The notes under the pieces were generated by a model that saw nothing but the letters and a program-made list of their open reading frames with translations, was not told where the DNA came from and searched no databases. The translations under genes were made by a program, and so were the position numbers. Source: Fratercula arctica (lineage: Eukaryota; Chordata; Aves; Charadriiformes; Alcidae). From it: 64,000 nucleotides of DNA. Shown one piece after another: positions 15,701 through 45,231 of the stretch (positions within the stretch are counted from its first letter, which is position 1; every line of letters begins with the position of its first letter). The stretch spans positions 33,794,355 to 33,858,354 of the forward strand of contig CANTUZ010000007.1 of NCBI GenBank assembly GCA_947846985.1. Reading direction: 5' to 3'.

Positions 15701-17947
15701 AATTATGATCTTATTGGCATCACGGAGATGTGGTGGAATGGCTTCTATGACTGGAGTGTTGGAATGGAAGGATACAGGATCTTCAAGAAGGACAGGCAGG
15801 GAGTATTGCTCTCTATGTCGATGACCAGCTGCAGTGCACAGAACTCTGCCTGGGGATGGATGAGGAGCCAACAGGGAGCTTATGGTCAGTATTAAAGGGA
15901 GTGCAGGGGCAGGTGACATTACACTGGGGGTATGCTTCAGGCTACCCACCCAGGAAGACATGAAAGAAAAATGCCAGGAGGCCTGCATGGATGAACAAGG
16001 AGCTCCTGGACAAACTCAAAAAGAAAGCCTACAGCGCGGGGAAGCAAGGACAGGTAGCTTGGGAGGAATACAGAGAAATTGTCTGAGCAGACAGGCATCA
16101 GGTTAGGAAAGCCAAAGCCCTGGTAGAATTAAATAGGGCCAGGGATGTCAAGGGTAACAAGAAAAGCTTCTTATAGATATGTCAGCGATAAAAAGAAGAC
16201 TAGGCAAAATGTGGACCCTCTCCAGGAGGAAACAGGAGACCTGTTTACCTGGGATAGGGAGAAGACTGAGGTATTCGGAGATTTTTTTGCCTCAGTTTTC
16301 ACCAGCAAGTCATCTAGCCACACCGTCCAAGTTGCAGAAGGCAAAGGCAGGGACTGGAAGAATGAAGAACTGCCCACTGTAGGAGATCTCTTTTGAGACC
16401 ATCTAAGGAACCTGAAGGTGCACAAATCCATGGGACCTGATGAAATGAATCCATGGGTCCTGCGGGAACTGTCAGATGAAGTTGTTAAGCCACTGTCCAT
16501 CATTTTTGAGAAGTCATGGCAGTCCAGTAAAGTTCCCACTGACAGGAAAAGGGGAAACATAACCCCCATTTTCAAAAAGGGGAAAAAAGGAAGACTAGGG
16601 GAACTACAGGCTGGTCACTCACCTCTGTGCCTGGCAAGATCATGGAGCAAATCCTCCTGGAAAACTATACTAAGGCACATGGAAAATAAGGAAGTGATAG
16701 GTGACAGCCAACATGGCTTCACTAAGGGCAAATCATGTCTGACAAATTTGGCGGCTTTCTATGACAGGATTACAGCATTGGTGGATAAGGGAGGAGCAAC
16801 TGACATCATCTGTCTGGACTTGTGCAAAGCATTTGACACTGTGCCACATTACATCCTTGTCTCTAAATTAGAGAGAGACATGGGTTTGACAGATGGACCA
16901 CTTGGTGGATAAGGAATTGGCTGGATGACTGCACTCAAACAGTTGCAGTCAATGGCTCGATGTCCAAGTGGCAACCAGTGACAAGTGACATTCCTCAGGG
17001 GTTGGTACTGGGACCGGTGCTGTTTAAGATCTTTGTTGGTGATGTGGACAGTGAGACTGAGTGCACCCACAGCAAGTTTGCTGATGACACCAAGCTGTGT
17101 GATGCAGTCAATACAGTGGAGGGAAGGGATGCCATCCAGAGGGACTCGACAGGCGGGCCTGTGTGAACCTCATGGAGTTCAACCAGGCCAAGTGCAAGGT
17201 CCTGCATGTGAGTCAGGGCAATCCCAAGCACAAATACAGGCTAGGTGGAGAACGGCTTGAGAGCAGCTCTGAGCAGAAGGGCTTGGGGATGTTGGTTGAT
17301 GAGAAGCTCAACATGAGCCAGCAATGTGCACTTGCCAGAAGGCTGGAAGGCCAACTGTATCCCGGGCTGAATCAGAAGAAGCGTGGCCAGCAGGGCTATG
17401 GAGGTGATTCTGCCCCTCTACTCTGCTCTCGTGAGACCCCACTTGGAGTACTGTGTCCAGCTCTGGGGCCCCCAACATAAGAAGGACATGGACCTGTTGG
17501 AGTGAGTCCAGAGGAGGCCGTGAAGATGATCAGAGGTCTGGAGCACCTCTGCTATGGAAACAGGCTGAGAGAGTTGGGGTTGTTCAGCCTGGAGAAGAGA
17601 AGGCTCCAAGGAGACCTTATAGTGGCCTTCCAGTACCTAAAGGGGCCTAAAAGAAAGCTGGAGGGGGACTTTTTACAAGGGCAAGGGGTAATGGCTTCAA
17701 ACTGGAAGAGGGTAGATTTAGATTAGATATTAGGAAAAAATTCTTCACTGTGAGGGTGATGAGACACTGGCCCGGGTTGCCCAGAGAAGCTGTGGCTGCC
17801 CCATCCCTGGAGATGCTCAAGGCCAGGCTGGATGGGGCTTTGAGCAGCCTGGTCTAGTGGGAGGTGTCCCTGCCCAGGGCAGGGGGGTTGGAACTGGATG
17901 ATCTTTAAGGTCCCTTCCAACCCAAACCAGTCTATGATTCTATGATT
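15701..17947 (+). mobile_element. CR1 LINE, 5'-truncated, ORF2 broken by frameshifts
   Basis: A non-LTR retrotransposon of the CR1 family, whose ORF2 encodes an endonuclease and a reverse transcriptase. Homology starts near 15701 inside the endonuclease domain, where NYDLIGITE and a WW pair are readable. Reverse transcriptase follows in shifting frames: GPDEMNPWVLREL near 16430, GDSQHGFTKGKSCLTNL near 16705, the motif A block KAFDTVPH near 16830, and motif C FADDTKL near 17080 with both catalytic aspartates kept. The 3' end carries the usual tail ending in TCTATGATTCTATGATT. Several frame changes and stops make it a dead copy. The 5' truncation is typical of target-primed insertion. It lies in the AMMECR1 intron in the sense orientation. 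The minus-strand open frames opposite it (15500-15988, 16171-16575) are shadows. Confidence 0.95.
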
Positions 17948-20900
17948 TCTGGCTTCAGGAAACAGTAAGGAAGTTGAAGCCATAGAAACTTGACTATATT
18001 AATGTACTCAGGACACTACAATATTACTTTGTGGATTTTTTTAGTTCTAACTGCTTTATGTTTTCTGATGGGAGCAGATTGCAGGAGCTGCAACTTTTGT
18101 GATCGTATTTTTCCACTTGAAGGCCGTAACAACATGTACACAGAATTCTCCTAAACTTTAAGGATCTCTCCATACAAGCCTAGATTATTTCCTTGATACA
18201 TTATAGCAGTAAGAAAGAGAAATGAATTTCAGGCATTATGTCCAGACAGTGTAACATTATTGTGGCATAATGATAAACTGGGTTTATTTGGAAGAATCCA
18301 GAGTGTGATGGAATGTTTCTCTGGGTAATTGTCAGAGCAGTAGAAAAAAACATATTTATTCATTTTGCTTGTAAAAAGCTCTGTTTAAATTTATGGAAGC
18401 CCATGGCTATGATCTTGCTTTTCTTATGAGAAATTTTGCAGTGATGAGTAGGTAAGGAGTTTGATTATTTTCATCTGGTATTTACATAAGACTGACAGAC
18501 CCAGCTGAAGAACCAGCAGCAGTTAGACTTCCAGGAGTTTCAGACGGTGGTCGTTCTGCAGGTGTGTTAGCTCCATGTCTTAACAGACAGTCAGGTTGAC
18601 TGCAGATTCACTGAGAAGCATCCCAGAGCGTGTTAGTCATTCCCTATGTGCTGTGGAGTTGATCTGGGCATGTACCATGAGTCAAGACAACCAGAGTAAG
18701 AAATCAAAATTAAAATAAGGGTTTGTCTGGAAATTTTAAGTACCCCTAGAAATATTCTGTAAGTACTTCTTTTGGTGATTTAAACAACTGATGAACTTTT
18801 TTTAGGGAAAAAAACAAGGTCCCAGAACCTTATCAGCAGTATCAGTATGGTTTTCTTCTTAGTTGTGTGTACAGGTGGCACAATACACATGAACGCTCAC
18901 ACAAAAATAGTGTTAGAATATAGTTGAAGCCATTAAATCATTTTCACTTGTGACTGCAGTCAATATCAAACTTGGTAGGTATTAAAGAAATTTTTAAAGA
19001 TTTCCATAACCCTTTGCCTTTGTGCTGTGATGCCTTAGTATTGCCTGCTGGCTAATGGAACTGCTTCGGCATAAATGCAGAATCAGTGAGTTCATACAAC
19101 AGGAGGAACACGTGATAAAATATACTTAACTTCATGTATAACTGAAATTAGCAATGATGGGGAAACAGTTGAATGCAGTATATCCTAATTGTCTGTGGTC
19201 AGGCTTAAGGAGTACTCCAAACAAAATACCTGAATGATTCTCTTTTATTTATTTTTTTTCCCCATCATGTATTTGACTAATTCTTAAGCTAATATTTTTA
19301 TAAATATATCATTCAGGAATTTCCAATTCAGTGGTGAAGTGTTAACAAAAATCTCTGCAGCATCGATTCAGAACTTTGCCATTTTATTAGTAATTTTTTT
19401 TTTAGCATGTCCTAGATTTAGGTGAGTAATTTTACTGCCCAAGAAGGACACGCTGCTATCTCACTGGGAGAGGAGCTCAGGAAACTACTGAAGTGAGCAA
19501 ATAATGGTTTCTCTCTCTTTGGTAGATGGTTGATCTTTTGCCCAGAAGTTCTTTTCTTCCTTGTCACTCAGCAATTTGAAAATGGTAATAAAAACTTGGT
19601 ATATTAGTTTGTCCTTCAAGATATTGTGAACAAACCTAAGTGTTCTCTTAGGAAAATGTTTGAAATAGAACACTGTAAACTTTTTGTTACCTCTTTCTGT
19701 TTCTGAGTCTACTCTTAATAGGTATTATGTATTTTTTTAATCCGTATATTATATTAATGTCTTCTGTGGCATTGTTATGCTATCTTGCAGGAAGCCTGAC
19801 AATATCCAATCCTGCATAGTTGTTTAAAAAAAAAAAAAACTAATGACGCTTTGTATATTCAAACCACCGAGATGTGTTTGCTGGCTTAGTGTATCGTGTC
19901 TTATAACTACTGCAGCCTTGCTGGTATTAACCAATTAACAAAACCCACACTGCTAACAATTTCCATGCTTATTAGAGAGTTAAGGCACTTTGGAGGACAT
20001 ACAGACAGCTTATATTAGGCACCTCTGGCTGCCTAAAATAGAGACTTAATTGTCTTATCTAGTCAATGAATGAAGGTTGCCTTTTCTGATGAGCCCTTTT
20101 AACCAATTTATGTATGTGCTCTGAGTTGTCTTTTAGAGGAATGGTATTCTTTTCAAATATAAAATAACTGTCTAAAATAGAGTATCAGTGTATTCTTCTT
20201 CCTATGAAACTACATGTCTGAATCCAGACAGAGATTGAGAGAGAGACTTCCTGGTATACTCCTGGTTTTGTGGAGTTAAAAAAAAATAAAAATGACTGAA
20301 GAGCCAAAATGCTGGACCAATATTTTATTTCTCCCATGTGAAACACTGTTCCCATTACCTGCCACACTGTGCTAATAAAATAAGCTAAAAACTTCAGAGA
20401 AGTATTTCTGTGACAAATGTCACCAAAGTGTGCATTTCTTTTTTTTACCCTGTGACTGCCACTTAGCAACATAATGTGCAGGAAGTATAAATGTTGTTCT
20501 TTCCCTTTCTGTCTCCCAAATGTAAGGGAGGGTTCAGGAAAAACACGTCATTCACAGTTGTTTTGTTTCCTGGAAATTTTTCCAGTATGACAAAAAAAAA
20601 AACAAAACCCACAATAGAAATAAACTCTTTTTCCTTGCAGTCAAGTGATTTCATTATGCATGTAAATCACTCCTTGAAATCTCCATTTAAGTTGTCAAAA
20701 TTCTGCTGGTCATAAATAAAAGTTGTTAGAAGGCTGTCATGTGCGTTATGTTAGGCTGTCTGATCTCTTATGGTGAAAGCTAGGAGAATTTTATTCATAA
20801 TAATTTCACTTTCTGAAGAAGAGCACGCTCTGCCCTGTTTTTCTGGCTTAAAAATTAATTGCAGATCGTGACTTGGAAGCTGCTAGTTCTTTCTGGTCTC

Positions 20901-21715
20901 TGCCAAACTGAGTTATGATAGCTGATTTTCATTAGGAAAATCCTGGTGATCTGTTTAAGTGTTCCTTAATTTCTTCCTGTTGAAGTTACTGAATGAAAAA
21001 GTAAAAATCTTGACTAACTTCACTGATCAGTAACCCAGCAATGGAAAAAACTATAAATATTGACATTTTTTTCTGAAATCCTGGCACCAAGTGTTTCTTG
21101 TTGGTGTCATCTCTTTGCCGTTATCTAAAATCCAGTGAGTTTGCCACTCATTAATTTCAGGATGTTTTGAATTAACTGAAGAACAATATCTGGGCCCTTT
21201 GGGCTCAGTTTATTGACATAGGGCCATTTCTTTGTTAAACGCATTTTCTAAGGTAATTCTGCTAAGCACATTTTTATTTAGTGAAAGAATGAAGAATCTC
21301 AGGGTTTATGCTTCTTGAGCTAAATGAAAAGGGGTTTTCAGAGCAGATGGAATTTAAGTCTTTTGCCTACCATCTAAAAGTAGTGCCAATGTACTGTTTA
21401 TCAGAAGAGGGCAATAGTTTGTAAAATGAGATCTTTAACCTATTTTTCATAACTGCTGATGACATATAAAGCATTGTTTGGATGCCAAAAAATTCTGGTT
21501 TGGTTTAGCTGTGTTCAATATCGGAAGCTGGTTAAGAGGAGATTGACTGTATTAGAGTGAACTGAAAAAGTAATGGGAAATTTATTTTTTTTAAATTAGA
21601 TTAATTTGATTAAAATTATCAGTTCTATTTTGATTAATCCTCTGGGAGCTATGTTTCTACAGGGTAGGCTGAGCAGATTGTGAAAGAGAGGCTGTCACAA
21701 AAAGTGGATTTTTAG

Positions 21716-21840
21716 GAGTCGGGGATCTTGGATTCTATTCTTGATTCTGCCACTGACTCACTGTGCAAGCCTCCTAAATTGCATGAGTCACTTCATGTCT
21801 CTGCCTCATTTACACTTCCTATAAAAGTGAGTATTACTTA
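21716..21840 (+). repeat. MIR-like CORE-SINE fossil
   Basis: A diverged stretch follows the MIR consensus as I recall it, in order: TTGATTCTGCCACTGACT, a CTGTGCAAG block, GAGTCACTTCATGTCTCTG, a CTCATTTAC block, then ATAAAAGTGAGTATTA in place of the consensus GTAAAATGGGGATAAT. MIR is an old tRNA-derived SINE shared by amniotes, so a degraded copy is expected in a bird genome. The ends are approximate. The match was made by eye against memory of the consensus. Confidence 0.72.
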
Positions 21841-23502
21841 TATCATGCCCAGCATTTGACACTTTCCTTTGCATCTCCTTCCCGTGTCATGTTTAAGCCC
21901 CCAAATTAGTTTCCAGTAACATAAAAAAGCGTATCCAATTTTACCTAAACTCTTTATCCAGTTTGGGTCTATATGTGTGACTGTCCCCAAAAAAGAAAGA
22001 GGCTTAGTGAGAAATTCCATTGTTAATAGTTGTCATTAAATAACAAACAATAAAATATTAAGAACTTAATTCATTTAATACCTTCATTCATCTACACCTA
22101 AATCATTCTTTACTATTTTTGATGCTTATATGCTAGCAAACTTTTTTAAAGGAGCCTTTAAATTCAATCACAAAGATTTGCACACCCTTCTAAACTGAGT
22201 AATGTAGCTCCCTTACTATTTCTCATTTCCCCAATTTGTGCCCTACTCTTTGTTACCCATCTGCTCCATCACATTTAAGAGCCATAGGTTCTTAAAGACA
22301 GAAGCTGACTCTCTTTATTTTTTAAGGTATTTTTATAGCCTACAGAAATTACAGATAAACAACACAATGATGTATTGTATTTTGGTTCACCTGCTCATAC
22401 TTTTATTTCGAATGATTCCGAGAGCTTCTCTGGTGGTATTTTACAAAAACAAGATGTAGTCTTAAGGAATATAAAGCTTAGTTTTATTTTTTGCTAAACG
22501 TCATGCTGTTTGTCTTGGTAACTCAAAATACTTTGAACAATTTCCTTTTCTTTAAACATTTTCAGTGTCTTTAAATTGTCTGCAAGCTTTTCTATATCCC
22601 GAATACAAGGAGTAGTACATAGAAAATGGAATTACTGAAAAAACATTTCTGGAGAGCATATGGCCAAATAAACTTCATTTGAGGAGAAGCTGAGATTTGT
22701 ATGGCATGGCTCAGCTGAAGAAAAACTGATAGTTGAGTAATACTTTGTTTTGTTTTTTTCTTGACTGGCAATTACTTGGTCTTAGTAGGACACCTAAGAC
22801 TGCATGAATAAAGTATATTTAACTAGAAAGCCTGTGCGTGTGTGTGCATGCATTTTGTGTCTAAAAATAGTTTTCTTTGAACAGGATTCAATTTTGACTT
22901 TGCCTGCTTCACTTTTAACATGGAGCAGAAGTCTATGTGGAAAAATTAACGTCGTTTTATTGGCCAGATAGAATTCCCCATGCTTGGCACTGCTTCTTTT
23001 CAATTCTTCGCTAACATGTACTTCCATTTAGTCAGCAGCGATATGAGTAAATTAGTTCTGGGCATTAAGGAATAAAGAACAGAAGGTTTATAAAATGCTT
23101 TTAAAATAAGGTTTTAAATAAAAAATACGGTTTTAAAATAAGGTTTAAAAGTAGTTTTGAACTCTGCCTAATTTTTCTCACTTATTTTACTAATTATTTC
23201 CACTTACCCTTCCTTAATTCTAAGTTTAACAGAAAAATTGTGGAGTAAATATTTTTTTTAAACCTGGTATCTAATATGCCAAATTTTGTTCCATGAGAAT
23301 CCTTATGTCTTTCTAACGGAAGAATTAACAGAAGAATAGGGCATTGAATAAGATTGTAAAATCACATTCTAATAATACAAAATAATGCTTCCATCAAATA
23401 AACAGAACAAAGTCTCCTCTACTGATCAAGAATGCCAACATGCAATTATACAGTGACTTTTCATTCTGAACAGCTCAGATGAGTAACAAGCTTCTGAGAA
23501 AA

Positions 23503-23608
23503 GCAGCAGACGTTATCTTGTCTGTGTGTTATGCTTGCGTTGAATTGGTCACCGAGCAGCAGACGTTATCTTGTCTGTGTGTTATGCTCGCGTTGAATTG
23601 GTCACCGA
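23503..23608. repeat. Near-perfect 53-base tandem duplication (two copies)
   Basis: The unit beginning GCAGCAGACGTTATCTTG at 23503 and ending GAATTGGTCACCGA recurs immediately at 23556. The copies differ at one position, T at 23536 against C at 23589. The unit contains no recognisable element. The single difference implies a recent duplication, possibly still polymorphic in copy number. Confidence 0.95.
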
Positions 23609-24139
23609 GCGGCATGCTAACATGGTGAGTGAGGCACGAGGCTGGATTTACATGCCTACATCTTTGTAGAGCATACGAAGCGTATGCCGAGTGCCAAACT
23701 GCTGCCTCTAGACACTGATGTTCTTTCTTCCAGAATAGGAACAATAAAAGTAAAAACTCACACAAGCTTTTCTATCCTTGGTAAGTGTTGAGATCTGCTG
23801 ATGTTTCTGAGGGTGACGCCAGTCTGTTAACCATGGAGAGCTTTGGGTTTGTACGGGGGGGCAGCTGCTCATGAGGAGCTCCCCTGGTACCATCCGCTCT
23901 TTTACTGACACTGACAGAACAGGCAGTAGATAGAGCTTTATTCACTGCCCACCAAGAGAAAGTTCAGGCTTCAGGATAATGGCTGAATTCCAAAGGGAAG
24001 CATCTCTGATGATGTATGTCTCCTGCTAGGCAAGCATTAAAAAATGCAAAAATGGAAACAGCGGATCTGTGAAGACATGGTATGAAGCTGCTCTGCTCAT
24101 AGGTTTTCAGAAAGTGTCTGGAACTTAACTTTAGAATTT

Positions 24140-24197
24140 CAGCCATGGTAGGAATAAAAGAATTGGCTGGTTTCCAGCCATGGAAAGGAATAAAAGA
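24140..24197. repeat. Imperfect direct repeat of about 22 bases
   Basis: The block CAGCCATGGTAGGAATAAAA at 24140 recurs at 24175 as CAGCCATGGAAAGGAATAAA, separated by a short spacer containing GGCTGG. It looks like a small local duplication with drift. No function is suggested. Confidence 0.8.
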
Positions 24198-27100
24198 CGA
24201 CGACTGATACTCTAACTGTAATATACAGCACTGAAAAGATAAACGTTTCTTAGTTTTGAAATCATATATGAAGCACCTAAGTGAAACTCATTAGGGCAGG
24301 GTTATTAAGTTTTATTTAGTCCTTCTAAAACTGGCACCTGATGTAATTGCTGGACTATTTCATAAACTTTGCATTAGCAGGTGGAATATTCCATGTGTAG
24401 CTAACCAGTATAAATAAATGCTTTCTTGTTGGCATCTCCCTTCAGAATGTTTTGTTCCCGTTGCTGATTTTTTGCCAACACAAATTTCTCCAGGTAAATT
24501 TTGGGTTTACTTATGTGACAACAGAGATGAAGCTGTTTTGAAAGGTGAACACGAATTGTAATACGTGGTCTGGAGACAGGGAAAGGAGGAACAGAATAGT
24601 AGCGATATTCTGTATTGACTGGTCACAGTGGTGTCGGAGGCTGTTATTACAATCTCTGACCTTGTTCTGCCAGATACCTCCCACCTTCAGCAGCATGAGT
24701 GCCAGTAGAGGAGATGTGCACAGATGTCTGGAGTCACAGAGGTGTTGAGGAGCAATTTTTCACATAAAAGAGCACCTAGCGGTTCTGAAGGAACTAGGTA
24801 TAGTTGAAATGGCACTATCATTTGATAAAACAGTATTTTAGGTATAAGGTAGTTAGTTACCTGAAAGCAAGATGTTTGTGCCAGTGTCATATTATTGAGT
24901 AATGGAATTAGCCAGCTAAGCTTTTTGATGAACATGCAATGGTTACTGCCTTGCTCTGCTTTCACTAAAACTGAGCTACTTTGTTTGCTGTACGTGCCTG
25001 AGGCAGTTTTGCCTTTGTGTGCCTTTCTGCTTCCACTCTGCTCATGTGAAGGTTTTGTCTCGCGGCTTTTTATCAATATTCAGGTTTGTTGTGATTCCCC
25101 CGTCTTGTTTCAAATTATTATCTCGGCATTCGAGCAGGCTGGCTGAGACGTGGCTTACACGTGCATTGTAGGATGTTTGTTTCTGTGCAACTTAAAGTAT
25201 GTTAAATTAAGGATGGTTTCTCATCTAGTAACGCCAGTACAGCAGATCTTCAGTGAGTGGGAATTTGCCCGAGACTTTTACCGCTGACATTATTGGGATC
25301 AGGCTCACACCCATAGTAGACAACATTTGCCTCAAAAAATCAAAATTCAGAAGTTCGTTTTGGCAGCTTGAGGAAAGGGAATTGAAAGTTAGATAAACTA
25401 GTATCAAGTTCTGCAAAAAAAAAAAAGAAGTAGTTTTTTGAAGGTTGTAAATTCTTACAATATGGGAAATGTTTTGCATGGTAAGATCGTTGCATAAATG
25501 ATGAAAAGCAGGTTTAAACAGGTATTGGCAATATCCATGCATACAGGTGTTTCCCAAGATAACTAAATTTGTTGTTTGTTAATGAAATAATACTTGTCTC
25601 TGGGTGCTTTTCAGTAGTGTGTTCAATGGATTGGTTGTGTGATAGAGGTACAGCATACCTCAGGGAAATGAGAAATTTGCATATAAGCGAACTTGTAGTA
25701 GCAATGGGTTTTAAGAGGATTGGGGGTTCTGAACATAATTTTTTAGTTTTTAGTAAAAGGTAGAGTAAAATATTAAAAGCATGTATGCATGCACTTATTA
25801 AATTAAATAAACCCACAAAGAGCTTTTAAGTGCAGAGATACCATCTCTAGCTCAACATGCTTAAGCAATGAACAGCTGGGTTCCTGGAGGGTATTCCAAG
25901 AAATATTATTTTTTTCCCCCTCCATGGAGGGATGCGAAGGCTGAATTAGCTGTTCGTATTTTCGTATGTTGCTATTATGCTGTGGCTGTATGAGTTGATG
26001 TCTGATGTTGCTCAGAAACACCAGGCAGCGGAGGATGGGAACTCTGCCTGGTTCCCAGCAGTTACAAAGCTATCTTTGCAAATTCTGTTAACAACGTCTT
26101 GGAGAATACCATCTTTTGATCACCTTTAGTGAAAGTCATTAGTTAAATATCACAGGCATTGTGCTTTAAATCTCCTTAGTGTTACCAGTTCTTCGCAGGT
26201 GTATCTAGGCCTGTCTGAACTCCATAAATGTCAAAAGATTTATCTTGGCTAGTTAGTTACTGTCCCAACATCTTCTCTCACCTCTATGGCAACTTTACCT
26301 GGGGTTGCCTAGAATTACTCCCAAATAATGGGTAGCATAGGCCTGCTGTTACCCAATTATACAACTAATTTGTCTTCCTAATGAAAATGTCAATTTCTGA
26401 CCTATTTTGTAATGTAAAAATAATAAAGCTTGGAGAAGGGCTTCTAGTCTAAATTCTAATACTTTGCTCTTTTTTGTAATTGTAGCATACTTGGGAAAAA
26501 AGCCTACCTTCTCCCTACCCCAGAAAAATAAAGGTTCTATTTTAACTCTTTGGTGTATGGTATTAATTCATGATGGGAAGTTGTTTCTAGTTATAGATCT
26601 GTTTTCTTTTAGCTAACCTTTACCTTTTTTGCTTACATGTCCTTATTTGGTCTGCTTTAATAAAGTTAATACTACTGTTTTTATAAAATGGGGGTATCTG
26701 ATGCAGAGACTTCAGCCATATTCTAAACGCCGTGGCTGTAGTTATATCAGCTAATGGCAACCGCTGGCTGTATGCCAAATAAAACGAATAAGAGTGATCT
26801 AATTGTTAGATGAAAGAATGAGACACGTGAAGAACTTGGTAGTACTTCAGTAAGTCTCTTAATATTAAATTCTCTTTACTCATCACAAAGCTCAGCTAGC
26901 AGATCACTGTTTTTGTTGGAGATGAGCATGTTTGTATTCATACATGGCATATTTCAAATCTTAAGAGAATAAAAAATTACAAGATAGCATACTCACTTTA
27001 ACCTTCCCTTTTCCAATTTAACTGGTTCTTAACCAAACTTATGCAAGTAGGTTTTTACAAATGTTCTTACTCGTGGTACTGCTTACTGTCTGTTAACTGC

Positions 27101-27781
27101 TTTGTTTTTCAAACCCTGCTGGAATGTGCAGCGATAGCTCCTCTCAGTACTGACTGTTACCCCATTAGGTGTATGTTTGTCTATAGAATGGTGTGTTGGC
27201 TGAGGATTAGTTTAGCTGTTCGTAAGCTTCCCTCTTACTAATTGTTACCTCTGCTTTGCAGAACATCTTCAAGTCCTGTAGGTTTACAGGTCTGTAGAGC
27301 TCTTGGATGTTTTTTACCTGTTTATATTCACCTTTGCCAGTAAGCATGAATATAATTCTTTTTTGGAGAATATTCTTGTTTGGAATTTTTTTTCACTGAA
27401 TAATTAAGTTCTACAGTTTGATTACTGTATTACATGTTTGAATATTGTAGGCTATAGAATTTCTCCCTGTACGTTGTATAGTTCAATCCTTTTTGAAAAG
27501 GATTTACTAAATACCGGGTAGAAGAGTTATTCCTTTCATAACTTTTTCAAAAAACTTTCTGCTGCTTCATCAATACGATTCTTATAGTAGCAAAATCAGC
27601 TCAGGAAGGAATGACCCTCAGAACACCACCTGCCTGGCCAGCCAAGACCTGAAGCAAATGTCTAAGGAAAAAGTTGGGAATGTTGGTCAGTGTGTTACGC
27701 TGGCAACTGGATTATCAAACTGGTCACCATTTCATCAGGATTTTTTTTTTTGCCCTTTATATTTTTCAGTTGATTCATTAG

Positions 27782-43162
<15,381 letters not shown>

Positions 43163-45210
43163 CACTGAGCCGCATGACCAGTCACTGGACCTCTCTGCAG
43201 ACCTCTTCCCAGGAGACCCTGCCCCTTCTTGGTCTAGCTATCTCTATTACTGTACCATTTTATGATGATAGTTTCCGTTGCCATGTTGAGGCTTCTCAGT
43301 TGGTTAGGCTCATCATGGCAACGGGAGGGAAAACTGCATTACTACAAGGATCCCATACTTTTTTTATTATTGAGTCACTGCAGATTTTTTTGCAGCATAT
43401 ATAGCCCTTGGGGTTTTTATGAAATTTTAAATTTCTACTTCATTAACATTGAATTATATCAATCAAGGCTTTCTGTGACTGTGGATGGAAGGAAGAGTTT
43501 AAGGATTACAGTTAGGGATGCTTTGCTTAGCAAAAAGGCATTCGTGGCTTTTGCATTAATAGGTGTGACAGGGAATGAAACATATCAGATTCAGGTATTA
43601 TACTAGACAATGAATTGCATTTTCATAACGTTCTTAATAATGTTGTGTGTACAATATCTCACCCCCACAGGAAAGATTTCATGTAGCTGTGTACATGATC
43701 TTCAGCTCCAGCACATACAGCCAACATGTCACGGCTGACATCCAAATGCTTTTTTGGCTGAAGAGAAGCAATTACACGTACAATGAGAGGTGATGTCAAC
43801 ATGGCAGCATTTTCAGAACCAAGTGGTCTAACTGATTGGGCATGACGTAATCCAGCAGGCTACCAGATACCTTTGTCTCCCATTCTGTGCTGGGAATCGA
43901 GGGCAATCCAGCCCTGGCAAGACCACTCGTAATAATGCATTTGTAATGAGAGGATGCCTTTCTGAGGATCTCAAATTAGGAGTGACATTTGTTTTTAAAA
44001 ACAAGTTGGTGAGTAGCAGATGTCATATTAGGAAGAAAATGGATTTAGATTTTAGTGCCTTTGACTATGACATAACTATATGCTTATATATAAAATTCAT
44101 AGAAAAAATATAGCAAATATGCCAGACATTCTAGCAAACCGTATTGAATCTGCTCTGGCGTCAGGTTTTTGGGGATTTTTTTAAAGTGAGTTGTTTCTTT
44201 TTTTTTATAGCAAACCTATTTTGGAAAAGAAAAATCCCTGTTTTGTTCTTTCTTCTGCTTTTGAACTTGTTTTTATCAAGTCATGAACAGTTAGATAAAG
44301 TTAACTATTGTTTAAAAAAGAAAAAAAGACTGTTGTGAAAGCACAGGACAAGTATGCCATAATTTTACGTGTTTTCATCTATTACAGGAATAGTACTTGA
44401 GAGCTGTAAGTACTGTGTAATAATTCTGATACCCCTCCACACGGTCGAAGAAAGAAAACCCATTGGAACTTTTTCCTGCTGTAAAAATAGGATTTAGTAA
44501 AAGGTACGCATGGTACATTTGCAAGCCCAGGATACGGTAGGAGGCAGCTCCTTGCGCATGTGCCTGCAGAACTCCCACTAATACCTGTTGTAGTTCAGTG
44601 CAGATTCTAGGGGACAATACATGCCATCTAGTATAGAAAAGACCTTCCTAATACGAATGAGTAAACCACAGTAAGCAGAAATTGCAGTTATTTTCAATAA
44701 TGAATGTTTGTAAATGTAGAGATATATAAAATTCAAACAGACAAAATCAATTAAAATTCAATTGTTTAAAAAAAAATCAGACTAATTGTAAAAATGTTTT
44801 AATAGGGTTTCAAAACCAGATATGGATAAATTATGCTCGTCCCTTACGTGAGGTTAGCTTTGCCATTTCATTTCTATGGAGGTTCTTGTAGAAGGTCTTT
44901 GGTATTCCTTCATCCACAGCATTTGATGTCCAAATATGAACATTTTCAGTTGTGATGCCTTAATTTATAAGCAGAGGGCCTGAAACTTCAGGAGCCAAGA
45001 GATGCCAGCCAGAAGCTGCAAAAATTAATAGATGTTTATACAGAGGCTATTTTGGATGATACTGTTGTCTTGTTTCTACTTGGGGAACACTTTTGAATGG
45101 CTTAGTCTTCAAGTGGAAATTGCGAACAAGTGGCTACCTGATAGACTTGTGTTGGGTTTTTTTTCTTGCCCTTATAGGGAAACTGAGCACAAACCGATTC
45201 ATTCTGCTGC

Positions 45211-45231
45211 AAAAAAAAAAAAAAAAAAAAA
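45211..45231. repeat. Poly-A run (21 A)
   Basis: A homopolymer tract following ATTCTGCTGC within the presumed AMMECR1 3' UTR. It may prime oligo-dT internally, giving false 3' ends in cDNA data. The flanks do not resemble a recognisable retroposon. Confidence 0.9.

Noticed and set aside
15500..15988. Minus-strand 162-codon open frame
   Set aside because: It mostly lies opposite the CR1 endonuclease remnant and reads low-complexity residues. It is a shadow frame.
16171..16575. Minus-strand 134-codon open frame
   Set aside because: It is antisense to the CR1 reverse transcriptase region and is a shadow of that element.
43262..43606. Plus-strand 114-codon open frame just after the AMMECR1 stop
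   Set aside because: It lies in the 3' UTR, starts after the conserved C-terminus has ended, and shows no family resemblance.
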